Shown: positions 40,931 through 51,705, counted from the stretch's first letter. The stretch is DNA of 64,000 nucleotides from Hyphomicrobium_A sp963817485 (GCA_963817485.1 CAWFOR010000003.1:62001-126000); one strand, 5' to 3'. Notes: generated by a model from the letters alone, not told the origin. A program made the numbers and translations.

Positions 40931-42943
40931 ATGACCGAGGCGCGCGAGAAGACCACGCCGTCGCAGGCCGTCGCGCACGCCGACATGGCCAACGCCATTC
41001 GGGCGCTGGCGATGGATGCGGTGCAGGCGGCGAAGTCGGGCCACCCGGGCATGCCCATGGGCATGGCCGACGTTGCCACCGTGCTCTTCCGCGAGGCGCT
41101 GCGCTTTGACGCCTCCGACCCCAAGTGGCCCAACCGCGACCGCTTGATCTTGTCGGCCGGCCACGGCTCGATGCTGCTCTATGCGCTGCTCTACCTCACC
41201 GGCTATCCGGGCATGGACATCGGCGAGCTGAAACGCTTCCGCCAGATGGGTGCCAAGACCGCCGGCCACCCCGAGTACGGCCACGCGCCGGGCATCGAGA
41301 CGACCACCGGCCCGCTCGGCCAGGGCCTCGCCAACGCCGTCGGCATGGCGATCGCGGAGCGCATGCTGAACGCCCGCCTCGGCGGCGACGTCATCGACCA
41401 CCACATCTACGTCATCGCCGGCGACGGCTGCCTGATGGAGGGCATCAGCCACGAGGCGATATCCCTCGCTGGCCACCTCGGCCTCGGCAAGCTCATCGTG
41501 CTGTTCGACGACAACGGCATCTCCATCGACGGCTCGACGTCGCTTGCGGTCTCCGACGACCAGGTCATGCGTTTCAAGGCCTCGGGCTGGAACGCTGTGT
41601 CCATCGACGGCCACGATCCCGAAGCGATCTCGGCAGCGCTCGCCAAGGCGCGCGCAGATTCCTCCAAGCCGTGGCTCATCGCGTGCAAGACCACGATCGG
41701 CTACGGCGCGCCGACCAAGGCCGGCAAGTCCTCCACCCACGGCGAGCCGCTGGGCGAGGAGGAGATCAAGGGCACGCGCGAGAAGCTCAACTGGCGCTCG
41801 CCGCCCTTCGAGATCCCGGAGCCCGTGCTGCTCGCCTGGCGCGCCGTCGGCCAGAAGGGTGCCAAGGAGCGCTCATCCTGGAAGGCGAGAACGGGCAAGA
41901 GCGATGCCGCGGCCGCGCTGAGTTCGACCGCAGGCGCCGTACGTCAGGCGGCCGTCGCAGATGCGATCGCGCAGGCAAAGTCGGCCTTCGCGAGTGACGA
42001 GAACAAGCGTGCCACGCGCGTGTGGTCGCAGATGGTGCTGGAAGGGCTGATCCCCGTGCTGCCCGAGCTGATCGGCGGCTCGGCCGACCTCACCGGCTCC
42101 AACGGCACGCGCACCAAGTCCGCGCACACCCCCATCGCCAAGGGCAGCTTCGCCGGCAACTACATCCACTACGGCGTGCGCGAGCATGCCATGGCAGCGG
42201 CGATGAATGGCATCGCCCTCAACGGCGGGTTCATCCCCTACGGCGGCACGTTCCTCGTCTTCACCGACTACTGCCGCGCGGCGATACGCCTGTCCGCGCT
42301 GATGCGCCAGCGCGTCATCTACGTGATGACGCACGACTCGATCGGGCTGGGCGAGGATGGTCCGACGCATCAGCCGATCGAGCACCTCGCGGCGCTGCGG
42401 GCGATCCCGCATCTGCTCGTGCTGCGGCCTGCAGATGGCGTGGAGACCGCCGAGTGCTGGGAGATCGCGCTGCAGCACACCGAGAACCCGTCCATCCTGG
42501 CGCTGTCGCGGCAGGCGGTGGTGAACGCACGCAAGACGCCGTCGGCAGAGAACCTCAGCGCCAAGGGCGCCTACGTCCTGCGCGAGCCGGACGGCAAGCG
42601 CGACGTGACGCTGATCGCGACTGGCTCCGAGCTCGGCATCGCCATCGACGCCGCCGATGCGCTCGCCAAGGAGGGCGTGCGCGCCGCGGTCGTGTCGATG
42701 CCGTCGATGGAGCTGTTCCGGGCTCAACCGGCGAGCTACCGTGCGCAGGTGCTTGGCTCGGCCCCGCGCGTCGCCATCGAGGCCGGCGTAAAGCAGTGCT
42801 GGCACGAATGGATCGGAGATGGCGGCGGCTTCGTGGGCTTGAGCGATTTCGGCGCCTCGGCGCCCGCACCGAAGCTGTTTGAACACTTCGGGCTCACGGC
42901 GGGCAAGACGGTTGAGACCGTGCGCGGCCTCCTGAAGAAATAG
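40931..42943 (+). CDS. tkt: Transketolase
   Basis: Transketolase moves two-carbon units in the pentose phosphate or Calvin cycles using thiamine diphosphate. The protein has 670 residues with SGHPGMPMGMADVA, TTGPLGQGLANAVG, the ThDP motif GDGCLMEGISHEAIS, THDSIGLGEDGPTHQPIEHL and SMPSMELF. AAAGGGGA precedes the ATG. pgk starts 5 bp after its stop, with no gap (GAPDH) gene between them. Confidence 0.97.
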   Translation: MTEAREKTTPSQAVAHADMANAIRALAMDAVQAAKSGHPGMPMGMADVATVLFREALRFDASDPKWPNRDRLILSAGHGSMLLYALLYLTGYPGMDIGELKRFRQMGAKTAGHPEYGHAPGIETTTGPLGQGLANAVGMAIAERMLNARLGGDVIDHHIYVIAGDGCLMEGISHEAISLAGHLGLGKLIVLFDDNGISIDGSTSLAVSDDQVMRFKASGWNAVSIDGHDPEAISAALAKARADSSKPWLIACKTTIGYGAPTKAGKSSTHGEPLGEEEIKGTREKLNWRSPPFEIPEPVLLAWRAVGQKGAKERSSWKARTGKSDAAAALSSTAGAVRQAAVADAIAQAKSAFASDENKRATRVWSQMVLEGLIPVLPELIGGSADLTGSNGTRTKSAHTPIAKGSFAGNYIHYGVREHAMAAAMNGIALNGGFIPYGGTFLVFTDYCRAAIRLSALMRQRVIYVMTHDSIGLGEDGPTHQPIEHLAALRAIPHLLVLRPADGVETAECWEIALQHTENPSILALSRQAVVNARKTPSAENLSAKGAYVLREPDGKRDVTLIATGSELGIAIDAADALAKEGVRAAVVSMPSMELFRAQPASYRAQVLGSAPRVAIEAGVKQCWHEWIGDGGGFVGLSDFGASAPAPKLFEHFGLTAGKTVETVRGLLKK

Positions 42944-42948
42944 AACGC

Positions 42949-44158
42949 ATGGATTTCGAGAAGCTCAAGTCGATCGCGAAGGTGGATGTGCAAGGCAAGC
43001 GCGTCATCGTGCGCGCCGACCTCAATGTCCCGGTGAAGGATGGCCGGGTGAGCGACGCCACGCGGCTCGAGCGGCTGCTGCCCGGTCTCAAGGAGCTGAG
43101 CGCGCGCGGCGCCCGCATCGTTGTCATCTCGCATTTCGGCCGTCCCAAGGGTGGGCCCGATCCCGAGTTCTCGCTGCTTCCGGTAGCGGGCAAGCTCGAG
43201 GAGCTTCTCGGGCGCCCCGTCGTGTTCATGCCGGACTGCGTCGGCTCGGATGTCGAGCGCAGCATCGCCGCCCTGGCTCCCGGCGATATTGCCGTGCTCG
43301 AGAACCTGCGCTTCCACAAGGGCGAGGAGAAGAACGACCGCGAGTTCGCCGCGAAGCTCGCGGCGCTCGGCGACCTCTTCGTCAACGATGCCTTCTCGGC
43401 CGCGCACCGCGCGCACGCCTCGACCGAGGGCGTGACCCACCTGCTGCCGTCCTACGCCGGACCGCTGATGCTGGAGGAGATCGACGCCCTGCGCGCCGTG
43501 CTCGACGATCCGGAGCGGCCGACGGCGGCACTCATCGGCGGCGCTAAGGTGTCGACCAAGATCCCGATCCTCAAGCACCTGCTCGACAAGGTCGACAAGC
43601 TCATCATCGGCGGCGGCATGGCCAATACGTTCCTGCTGTCGCACGGCGTCGACATCGGCAAGTCGCTGGCCGAGCCCGACTTCGTCGATACCGCGCGCGA
43701 GATCATGACGGCGGCGAAGGCGCGCGGTTGCGCAGTCGTGCTGCCGGTCGACGCGGTGATCGCGCGCGAGTTCCGCTCAGGCGTGGCGCACGCGGTCGTG
43801 CCCACGCTCGCCGTGCCGAGCGACGCCATGATCCTCGACGTCGGCCCGAAGTCGATCGTGCACATGACGCAGGTGCTGGAGGAGTGCAAGACGCTTCTGT
43901 GGAACGGCCCTCTCGGCGCCTTCGAGATCGCGCCCGTTCGGCGAGGGCACGTTCGCGCTTGCCCGCGAGGCCGCGCGGCTGACGCGCGAAGGCAAGCTGA
44001 CGACGGTCGCCGGCGGCGGCGACACCATTGCTGCCCTCAATGCCGCTGCCGCGGCCGACGACTTCACCTATATATCCACGGCGGGCGGGGCATTCCTCGA
44101 GTGGCTCGAGGGACGCGAGCTCCCGGGTGTGGCCGCGCTCATCCGGGCGCAGGCCTAA
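42949..44158 (+). CDS. pgk: Phosphoglycerate kinase (one frameshift)
   Basis: Pgk makes ATP from 1,3-bisphosphoglycerate. Motifs seen are VIVRADLNVPV, ISHFGRPKGG, NLRFHKGEEKND, VNDAFSAAHRAHAST, GGAKVSTK and LLWNGPLGAFE. The frame changes at about 43933-43937, in a CCC run; the other frame reads FGEGTFALAREAARLT, then TVAGGGDTIAAL and STAGGAFLEWLEG, and stops at 44158. The restored length is about 402 residues, normal for the family. An extra C in the sequence is the likely cause. Confidence 0.95.
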
Positions 44159-44183
44159 GGTCGGGAAAGTCGGGCGTCGAAGC

Positions 44184-44987
44184 ATGTTTGCGGATGTGCA
44201 GATCTACCTCGGCGTGGCGCTCGCCGGCCTCGTGAGCTTCCTCTCGCCGTGCGTGCTGCCGCTGGTGCCGCCCTACCTCGGCTTCCTCGGCGGCACCACC
44301 ATCGACGAGTTTACCGCCGAAGGCGGCGTTCCTACCCACGTCTGGCGGCGCGTGATCCTCGCATCCGTGCTGTTCGTCTTGGGCTTTACCACGGTGTTCG
44401 TCGGGCTCGGAGCCGGTGCCTCCTACTTCGGCCAGCTCATCCAGAGCTACAAGCGCGAGCTGGAGATCGCGGCCGGGCTCGTCATCATCCTGTTCGGGCT
44501 ACACTTCGTCGGCATCTTCCGCGTGGCGATGTTCTATGCCGACACGCGCTATCACGGCTCCCACCCGCACGGCGTCAGCTACATCGGCGCCTATGTCATC
44601 GGGCTTGCCTTCGCTTTCGGCTGGACGCCGTGCATCGGGCCGGTGCTGGCGACGGTGCTGGCGCTCGCCGCCAATGAGGGGAGCCTGGCAACCGGCGTAA
44701 AGCTCCTGTTCGTCTATTCGCTGGGGCTCGGCATCCCGTTCATTCTCGCGGCTGTCGCCGTGCAGCCGTTCCTCTCGTTCATGCAGCGCTTCCGCCGCCA
44801 TCTCGACAAGGTCGAGAAAGTGATGGGGGTTGTGCTCATCATCACGGGAATCCTATTCCTCACCGGCTCCATCAACTGGTTCGGGAGCTGGATGCTCGAC
44901 ACCTTCCCCGGCTTGGGCAAAATCGAGCAGATGGTGACGCCCAAGGATCTCGGGACCGAGATCATGCAACGCGGCACCGGCCGCTAG
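44184..44987 (+). CDS. ccdA: CcdA-type thiol:disulfide transporter for cytochrome c biogenesis
   Basis: CcdA-type proteins carry reducing power from thioredoxin across the inner membrane to keep apocytochrome c thiols reduced. The protein has 267 residues with six membrane segments and the paired redox cysteines in LSPCVLPLVPPYLGFLGG and GWTPCIGPVLATV. ATG 44184 was chosen; the open frame continues upstream through the end of pgk. It follows pgk by 25 bp. Confidence 0.93.
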   Translation: MFADVQIYLGVALAGLVSFLSPCVLPLVPPYLGFLGGTTIDEFTAEGGVPTHVWRRVILASVLFVLGFTTVFVGLGAGASYFGQLIQSYKRELEIAAGLVIILFGLHFVGIFRVAMFYADTRYHGSHPHGVSYIGAYVIGLAFAFGWTPCIGPVLATVLALAANEGSLATGVKLLFVYSLGLGIPFILAAVAVQPFLSFMQRFRRHLDKVEKVMGVVLIITGILFLTGSINWFGSWMLDTFPGLGKIEQMVTPKDLGTEIMQRGTGR

Positions 44988-45007
44988 GTGGCCCGCATGG
45001 CCCCATC

Positions 45008-45845
45008 ATGACGCAGGACGCCGCCACGCGCGTACCCGCCGCGCTGACCATCGCCGGATCGGACCCCTCCGGCGGGGCCGGCATCCAGGCCGACCTCAAG
45101 ACCTTCACCGTGCTCGGCGTCTATGGCGCCAGCGTGCTGACCGCGCTCACCGCCCAGAGCACGCGCGGCGTCGCCGGCATCCTCGCCGTGCCGCCGGCGT
45201 TCGTGACCTTGCAGATCGCGACGCTCGCCGACGATCTCACCATCCGCGCGGTGAAGACCGGCATGCTCAACGACCGCGCCACCGTCATCGCGGTCGCCGA
45301 GGCCATCCGGCAGTACGAGCTGCACCCGCTGGTCGTCGATCCCGTCATGGTGGCGACGAGCGGGGATATGCTGCTCGAGCCGGCCGCGGTCGACGCCGTG
45401 CGCGACCGAGCTTGTGGCGCTCGCAGACGTGCTGACACCAAACCTGGCGGAGGCGGCGCGCCTCCTCGATTGTCCCGTGGCGACGAACGAGGCGGAGATG
45501 GAAGCGCAAGCACGGGCCCTGCTCGAGCTGGGCGCCAAGGCCGTCGTGCTGAAGGGCGGCCATGGCGAAGGCGCCGAGGCCGTCGACATCTTTGTGCAGC
45601 GCGGAGGAGAACCGTTGCGCCTGTCGCTCCCGCGCATCGACACGCGCAACACCCACGGCACCGGCTGCACCTTTGCCGCCGCGCTCACGGCCTATTTGGT
45701 GCGCGGCGAAACGATCGAGAGCGCAGCGCACGCGGCGAAAGCCTTCGTGCACAAGGCGTTGCAGTCGGGTGCACATCTCGCAGTCGGGCGCGGCTCGGGA
45801 CCTGTGGATATTCTGTGCACGGTGCGTGCCCATAAGGAGGAATAA
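45008..45845 (+). CDS. thiD: ThiD hydroxymethylpyrimidine (phosphate) kinase (one frameshift)
   Basis: ThiD phosphorylates HMP and HMP-P for thiamine synthesis; its product supports the ThDP enzyme encoded nearby by tkt. Motifs are TIAGSDPSGGAGIQADLKTF, VVDPVMVATSGD, LTPNLAEAARLL and NTHGTGCTFAAALTA. The frame changes at about 45407-45412, in GACCGAG; the second frame resumes ELVALADVLTPNLAEA and stops at 45845. The restored length of about 279 residues is normal. Confidence 0.93.
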
Positions 45846-45862
45846 TCGAGCATCCGTGGGGT

Positions 45863-46060
45863 GTTGCCCGTATGCATCGAGGGCCCGCGAAACGGCTTCT
45901 GCCCCCTTGCGACGCGGCCGCTGTAATGCAAGAAAAATGGGCAACGCGGTGCTACGGCATCGCAACGAGCTCCGGGGGGAGCGTCGGGCATCAGGCGATT
46001 AGGGGCGCCGCCCGACTTGGCTGAAGAACCGGTCCGGTCCATCCGGACCGGTTTCTTTTT
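45863..46060 (+). ncRNA. Candidate structured small RNA after thiD
   Basis: This stretch has no coding frame but a series of perfect helices: GTTGCCC (45863-45869) with GGGCAAC (45939-45945), GCTCC with GGAGC (45969-45982, loop GGGG), GTCGGGC (45983-45989) with GCCCGAC (46010-46016), and then a strong terminator. It may be an independent RNA or a long structured thiD 3' end. I could not match it to a named RNA family. Confidence 0.35.
46027..46060 (+). terminator. Rho-independent terminator
   Basis: Perfect 11-bp arms AACCGGTCCGG and CCGGACCGGTT flank TCCAT and run into TTTCTTTTT on the plus strand. It lies 182 bp after thiD and 105 bp before the MFS gene. Confidence 0.9.
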
Positions 46061-46164
46061 GTGCGGTGCGATCTTCACCAGCTTTCCGTCGAAGCGCTGA
46101 CCCGCAGCCACCGCAGTTGGCTATTACTTCGCGACCGTCCAGACTCGGGGAGGCGGAGATAGCG

Positions 46165-47442
46165 ATGCCCAGCGTGCGCTGGCCGGGCGCGGGCCCTGAC
46201 CGGGCGACCGACGCCCAAGCCGTTTCCCTTGCCGTCCGCCTCTCCTGCTACTTCGGCGCGGTGTTCCTCGCCTACGGCGTGGTCGTGCCCTATTTCCCCG
46301 TTTGGTTGCACGCCCGCGGGCTCTCGCCGGTCGAGATTTCGACCGTCACCGCGGCGCCGCTGTTCGTGCGCGTCCTGTTCACGCCGACCGTGCTCCTGCT
46401 CGCGGACCGGCTGCAGAACTACCGCGCCGTCCTCATCGCCATGTCGTGGAGCGTGCTGGCGCTGGCCCTCGGGTTGAGCGCGGTCTCCGGCTTCTGGGCG
46501 ATACTGGCGCTGGGCGTCGCCTTTCTGCTCGCTCTCGGAACATGCTCGCCGCTCGTGGACACGTTTGCCGTTGCCGGCGTGCGCACCGCGGGCCTCGATT
46601 ACGGACGCATGCGGCTCTGGGGCTCGATCACCTTCATCGCCGCGAACTTCGTCGGCGGCGTGCTCATCGAAGCTCTCGGCGGTGGCTTCGGCATCTGGTT
46701 GATCGCGTTCGCCGCGGCGCTCGCCGTTGTGGCAGCGCACATGCTCCCCCCGCCGCCGGGGCCCACGCCCACGCCTGCCGCGCTGTCGCTCGCTAACTGG
46801 CGCCGGTCGTTCCCGGTGCGGCTGCTGAGCTCGCGGCTGTTCCTGCTGTTCCTGGTGGCGATCGGCTGTACGCATGGCGCACACGCGACCTTCTACACTT
46901 TCGGCGCGCTGCACTGGCAGGCGCAAGGCCTGTCGGCCGCGTGGGTCGGCGTGCTGTGGGCTATCGGGGTGACGGCTGAGGTCATCCTGTTCGCGTTCTC
47001 GGCGCCCGTCGTGCGCCGCTTCAGCGCGGCGCAGCTCATAGTCGCCGGCGCCGGCGGCGCGCTCGTGCGCTGGACCGCCATGGCCTTCGATCCGCCGCTC
47101 GCGCTGCTCGTGCCGCTGCAGACGCTGCACGCGCTCACCTACAGCGCCGCGCATCTCGGCGCCATCCTGTTCATCACGCGCGCGGTGTCGCCCAAGGGGC
47201 AGGGAAGCGCACAGGCGTTCTACTCGGTGATTGCCGCCGGCGTCATTCTCGGCATCGTCGGCCTCATCTCAGGCGCTCTCTATGAGTCCCTCGGCGGCCG
47301 CGTCTATCTCGTGCCCGCGGCCGTGTCGCTTGTTGGGCTGGCGGCCGGACTCGTGCTCATGAAGGAATGGAGCGGCGGCCTCGTGTGGCGCGAGGCGGAT
47401 CTGCCGGCTCCTAGCCCCACAACTCTGGAGCCGGCGGGCTGA
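46165..47442 (+). CDS. MFS transporter of the phenylpropionate permease (HcaT/LacY-like) type
   Basis: ATG 46165 gives 425 residues with 12 membrane segments. SCYFGAVFLAYGVVVPYFPVWLHARGLSPVEIS at the N-terminus and LDYGRMRLWGSITFIAANFVGG in the middle are typical of the MFS_1_like/HcaT family. The substrate cannot be inferred. It converges with the epimerase gene, overlapping it by 32 bases at the 3' ends. Confidence 0.85.
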   Translation: MPSVRWPGAGPDRATDAQAVSLAVRLSCYFGAVFLAYGVVVPYFPVWLHARGLSPVEISTVTAAPLFVRVLFTPTVLLLADRLQNYRAVLIAMSWSVLALALGLSAVSGFWAILALGVAFLLALGTCSPLVDTFAVAGVRTAGLDYGRMRLWGSITFIAANFVGGVLIEALGGGFGIWLIAFAAALAVVAAHMLPPPPGPTPTPAALSLANWRRSFPVRLLSSRLFLLFLVAIGCTHGAHATFYTFGALHWQAQGLSAAWVGVLWAIGVTAEVILFAFSAPVVRRFSAAQLIVAGAGGALVRWTAMAFDPPLALLVPLQTLHALTYSAAHLGAILFITRAVSPKGQGSAQAFYSVIAAGVILGIVGLISGALYESLGGRVYLVPAAVSLVGLAAGLVLMKEWSGGLVWREADLPAPSPTTLEPAG

Positions 47443-48394
47443 TGACGCCATCCTTGATTGCGAGGCCAGGCTCGCGGTCGCGCGCGAGCAGCAGCGGGCC
47501 GTCGAGATCGACCCAATCGGCGTCATTGGCGAGCAGCAGCGCCGGGGCGGCGGCAAGCGAGGTCGCCACCATCGACCCGACCATGATCTTGAGCCCGCGC
47601 GCCTTCGCGCTGCGCGCCATGGCGAGCGCTTCGGTGAGGCCGCCGGTCTTGTCGAGCTTGATGTTGACGGCATCGTAGCGGGAGGCGAGGCGGTCGAGAT
47701 CGGCGCTGGTGTGTGCGCTTTCGTCCGCGCAGATCGGAACGGGGTGAGGAACGTGCGCGAGCATCTCGTCTGCGCCCTCGGGCAGCGGCTGCTCGATCAG
47801 CTCGAGCCCTGAACGCGCGGCCGCATCGAGGAATGGCGCCAGCATCTCCGCCGTCCAGGCCTCGTTTGCATCGGCGACGAGGCGTGCATCCGGCCGTGCC
47901 GCCCGTACCGCCGCCATGCGCTGAGCGTCGCCGGCGCCGCCGAGCTTGAGCTTGAGGAGCTTCAAGTGCGGGACGGCGCGCGCTGCCGCCGCCATGGCTT
48001 CAGGCGCGGCGAGGCTCAGGGTGTAGCAGGTGAGGGCGGGGCGCGGGGCCGGGAGCCCGGCCAGTGCCCACGCGCGCTTTCCTGCCTGCTTGGCCTCGAG
48101 GTCCCAAAGCGCGCAGTCGAGCGCGTTGCGCGCGGCTCCGGGCGCCAGCAGGTCCGGCAGGCGCGACCGGTCAATCGGGCCCGGCAGCGCCCGCAGCGCC
48201 GCAAGGCTCGCCTCCACCGTCTCGCCGTAGCGCGCGTAGGGCACCGCCTCGCCGCGTCCGGTCAAGTGGCCGTCCGACACGATCGCAACGATGACGTTGG
48301 CTTCGAGCTTTGCCCCGCGGGCAATGACGAACGGGCTCGCGAGCGGCCAGCTCTCCCCGGCGACCTCGATCAGCAGGGTTTCACCGTGCGGCAT
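47411..48394 (-). CDS. L-Ala-D/L-Glu (dipeptide) epimerase, enolase superfamily
   Basis: The protein has 327 residues, in the muconate-lactonizing subgroup of the enolase superfamily. Catalytic Lys is in LKLKLGG, metal ligands are in VADANEAW, IEQPLP and CADES, and the second Lys is in NIKLDKTGG. This set matches YcjG-type dipeptide epimerases that recycle murein peptides. The role is inferred from family resemblance. Confidence 0.85.
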   Translation of the reverse strand: MPHGETLLIEVAGESWPLASPFVIARGAKLEANVIVAIVSDGHLTGRGEAVPYARYGETVEASLAALRALPGPIDRSRLPDLLAPGAARNALDCALWDLEAKQAGKRAWALAGLPAPRPALTCYTLSLAAPEAMAAAARAVPHLKLLKLKLGGAGDAQRMAAVRAARPDARLVADANEAWTAEMLAPFLDAAARSGLELIEQPLPEGADEMLAHVPHPVPICADESAHTSADLDRLASRYDAVNIKLDKTGGLTEALAMARSAKARGLKIMVGSMVATSLAAAPALLLANDADWVDLDGPLLLARDREPGLAIKDGVISPPAPELWG

Positions 48395-48435
48395 GGCGTT
48401 GGCGTGCCGGGATTTGGACGCAGGCTTGGGCGCCC

Positions 48436-51346
48436 TCAGGCGATGCGGCCGTAGGCGTGCGCGAGGAAGAGATACACGCGGCCCGCGTCGGAGACGAGAT
48501 GGGACTGCGTCGTGTGGCCCGAGGGATCTCTCAGATCGGATTCGGAGATGATCCGCTCGAAGTCGGCGAGATAGCGGCCGACGGTGCGCCCGAGCTCCGG
48601 CTCGGCGCGGCAGCGATGCGCGACCTCGTCGAACAACGTGCGGCCCTGCTCGCTGTAGATCGAGCGCACCATGACGCCACGCTGACCTGCCCTGAGGCGC
48701 GTCCAGATGGCGGCTGACGTCGCAGTATCGAGGGCGCGTGCGATGGCCGCGAGATCGAGGTTGAACGCCGTTTGGCCGCCGCCGCCGCCGTGCGCTGCGC
48801 CGTCCTCGTCCCTTGAGGCGCGCGCCAGCAGATCGCCGAGCGACCAGCCTTCGCGACCGTCGGATGCTGGGCCTGGACGGCCGCCGGGCCCCCGCGACGG
48901 ACGCTCCTGCCGGCCGCCCATCTCCTGCGCAATGGTGGACGAGAGCGAGGTGAGCGAGCGGGCCGTCTCCTGGCCGCTGCCGGGGCGCTGCGGAAGCGGA
49001 GGCACGTCGGCACCCATGGGCTGGGTAACGTCGCGCTGGGCGGCCGTGCGTGCGGTGAGCGCGGAGAGCTGGTCGAGTGCCTTGATCTGGTCCTGCAGGG
49101 CACGCCGCATGCTCTCGGAGCTTTCCTGCGCCGCGATCGGCAGCCGTTCCATCTGCTCGCGCAGGCGGCCCTGCTCGGCCGCGATCTCGGATGCGGCGCG
49201 CGCGGCGTGCCGGCGCATCTCCTCGGACGTCGAGGCGAAGCGGTTTGTCATGGTGCCGAGTTCGGACGTCATGGCGCTCGACACCGTCGATAGACGGTTG
49301 CGCAGGTCTTCGAGCGTCCGCTCGCTCGCGGCGGTCGTGTTGACGCGCATGCGCTCGAGCTCGGTGCGGGCGCGGATGTCGGCCTCCGACAGCGACCCCT
49401 CGATGGAGGTGGAGTAGCCCTCGACGAAGGTGGCAAACTCGCTGGCCTTGCCGGAGAGCTGCTCGAGCGTGCGCGAGAGGTCCGCGTGGCGGTTCTGCAG
49501 CGTCTTGTCGATCTTGAAGTTGACCGTTTCCAGCGCGTTGGCGGCCTTGACGATCGACTGCCCCTGGTTCTCGAAGCGGCCGGTGATGCCGCTGATCTGC
49601 CCGAGCAGGTTCTCGGAGATGTTCTTCAGCATCTCCGACTGGCTCGCGAGGCCCTCCATGGCCTTCATGGACTGGCGCGAGATGTTCTCGCTCGCCCGGC
49701 GCACGGAATTGATGCCGTGCATCAACGCCTCGTCGAGGTCGGTCGCCTGCTTGCCGATGGTCTCGCGGAAGCTGACGGCATGCGCGTCGAGCGCGCTCGT
49801 GAGGTGGTGCGTCTTGTCGACCACCGCGGTATCGATGGCGGCGGTGGAGCGCATGATCGATTCATCGAACATGCGCAGCCGCTCGGCGAAGGCATCGTCG
49901 AGCGACTTCGTGCGCTCGATGAGATGATGATCCAGCGCCTGCGCGCGGTTGGCGAGAGCGCTATCGAGCGCGATCGCGTACTCCTCGAAGACGGTCTGCA
50001 GGTTCTCGGTGCGGTTGACGAGCGAGGTGTCGAGCTGCAGGAGCTGGTCGTCGAGGTTTGCCTGCAACTGCTCGGCGCGGCTGCCGAGCGCGCCCGCGAG
50101 AGCGGACGTGTAGGTCTCGAGCATGACCTGGAGCTGCTCGGTGCGCCCGCCGACGGCCGACTCCAGGCTGCCGACGCTCGTCGCCAGCGAGCCCTCGAGC
50201 GAGGTGAGGTTCTCGCTTGCGCCGGAGATGATCTGTGCGAGCTTCACCTGCTGATCGGAGAGCTTGTCCATCAGCACCGGGATCTCTCCGCCCAGCCGCT
50301 GAAGGGATTCGGTGATGGTGTCGCTCGTGTTGACGAGCGCGTGGCGCTCGCCGGAGAGCTCCTGGATCAGGCCGCGGATCTTGCGCTCGTTATCCTCGTA
50401 GGAGCGCTCCAGCAGCGTGACCTCGTTGTGGACCATCGCCTCGAGCTCGCCGGCACGGCCGAGCGCGCGCGAGATCGCGTCGTTCATAAACGAGACTTGG
50501 CGGCGCACCGCCTGGCCGAGCGAGGCCGCCGAATTGCTCTGCGAGCCGGTCGGGTTCGGCGAGGCGGATCGCCACCTCGGTCATCGTCGAGGAGCGCAGG
50601 CGAAGCTCCTCCGTGCGCCAGGCGAGCAGAGCCAGCAGCCACAGCACGCTGATCGGGAGCACGATGGCCGCGATCGTGAAGAACGTCGTCGGCCGGGACA
50701 CGAGGTCGATGAGGCCCAGCACCGGCGCATCGGAGCGCAGCGCCACGATGCCGAAGGCGATGCTTATGGCTGCCCAGATGATGCTGACGGTAGCAGCAAA
50801 CTTGAACGGGGTGTTCGAGGGTTTCTGCTGCAGCGCGTAGATGAGGCCGCCGATGCTGGGGCCGTCATCGTTGGCGGCGATGCGGTTGCGCGAAGGGCCG
50901 GCCGGGCGGCGGCGGGCGACGCGGCGGCGCGGCGGCCGGGGCGCCTCGGCATCGGCCGGGACTGCGAGCTTATCCGAGTGCGCATCGGACGCCGGCGTCT
51001 CGGGCAGGCTCGGCGGTGTGGGCGGAGGCGTGGACTGAGCAGCTTTGTCCTCCGTCAAGACGGGGGGCTCCGGCGGAGCCGACGGTGCATCGGAGGTGGC
51101 GGATAGCTTGCTCATGTCCATGCCGCTCCCGCGCGTTGCCGGGGTCGTCGGCGGCGTGGTTGCGGCCTTGGAGCTTTTCTTACCGGGAAGCGGCGGCGGC
51201 TGAAGAGACAGCGTCGGCTCGGCGGGGCCGGATGGGTCGTTTGCCCTATCGGAAGCGGCGGCGCCGCTCGGAAGCGACAGGGTCGGTTCAGGCTTGCCTT
51301 CGGCGTCGTCGCGGGCGCTGAGCTTGCTGTTCTTGTCTTGAGCCAT
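48436..51346 (-). CDS. Membrane-anchored coiled-coil protein, GPR-like (one frameshift)
   Basis: The joined protein has about 969 residues. The first 180 are Pro/Ser/Ala-rich, two membrane segments lie at about 183-203 and 222-242, and a long apolipoprotein-like coiled coil follows with repeats of the form GxRxEQLQxxL and LxxRxExLxxxxEE. A low-complexity linker precedes a compact C-terminal domain with YSEQGRTLFDEVAHR. This plan resembles the growth pole ring protein GPR of Agrobacterium, but much shorter. The frame changes at about 50552-50554, in a CCC run on the coding strand; beyond it the frame reads TGSQSNSAASLGQAVRRQV. ATG 51346 was chosen over 51388. Confidence 0.7.
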
Positions 51347-51705
51347 TCGCCCCGTCCCAGGGAAGCCGCTCGTGCGGTCTTCCGCCACCCCTTCGGCCGT
51401 GCTCTCGGCGCGCGCGCCTCAAAGCAATTGAAGCCGCACATTTGGCCCGGTTCAGGGGCCAAGTTCGAAAGCACACTGCGAAAACTGCAAATCCACCCGT
51501 CGGTCAATGATTTGGCGAGACTTTAGGGCAAAACGAAGGTTCCCCGCCGGACCCGCCATGAATCCAAGTTTCCCCGATTCGGTCGAAGGTTAATGCTCGA
51601 CTTGAGGAAGTGCAATTTACTGGCACTTATATCCTGTGTGTGAGGGTCTCATCCCGGATACCGGTGCTCAAACCTAGTCCCCCGCGGGGCCCGCCAGGTC
51701 CAGTC
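51347..51705. other. 359-bp divergent promoter region
   Basis: This is the space between the divergent GPR-like and Hpt genes. I see no gene, tRNA or clear terminator. A TTAATGCTCGACTTG stretch near 51591 has only one TTAA half of a CtrA site. Confidence 0.5.

Noticed and set aside
45846..46060. tRNA, 6S RNA or SRP RNA in the gap after thiD
   Set aside because: I find no T-loop GTTCRANTC, no CCA end and none of the short conserved SRP motifs. It is listed only as an unassigned candidate RNA.
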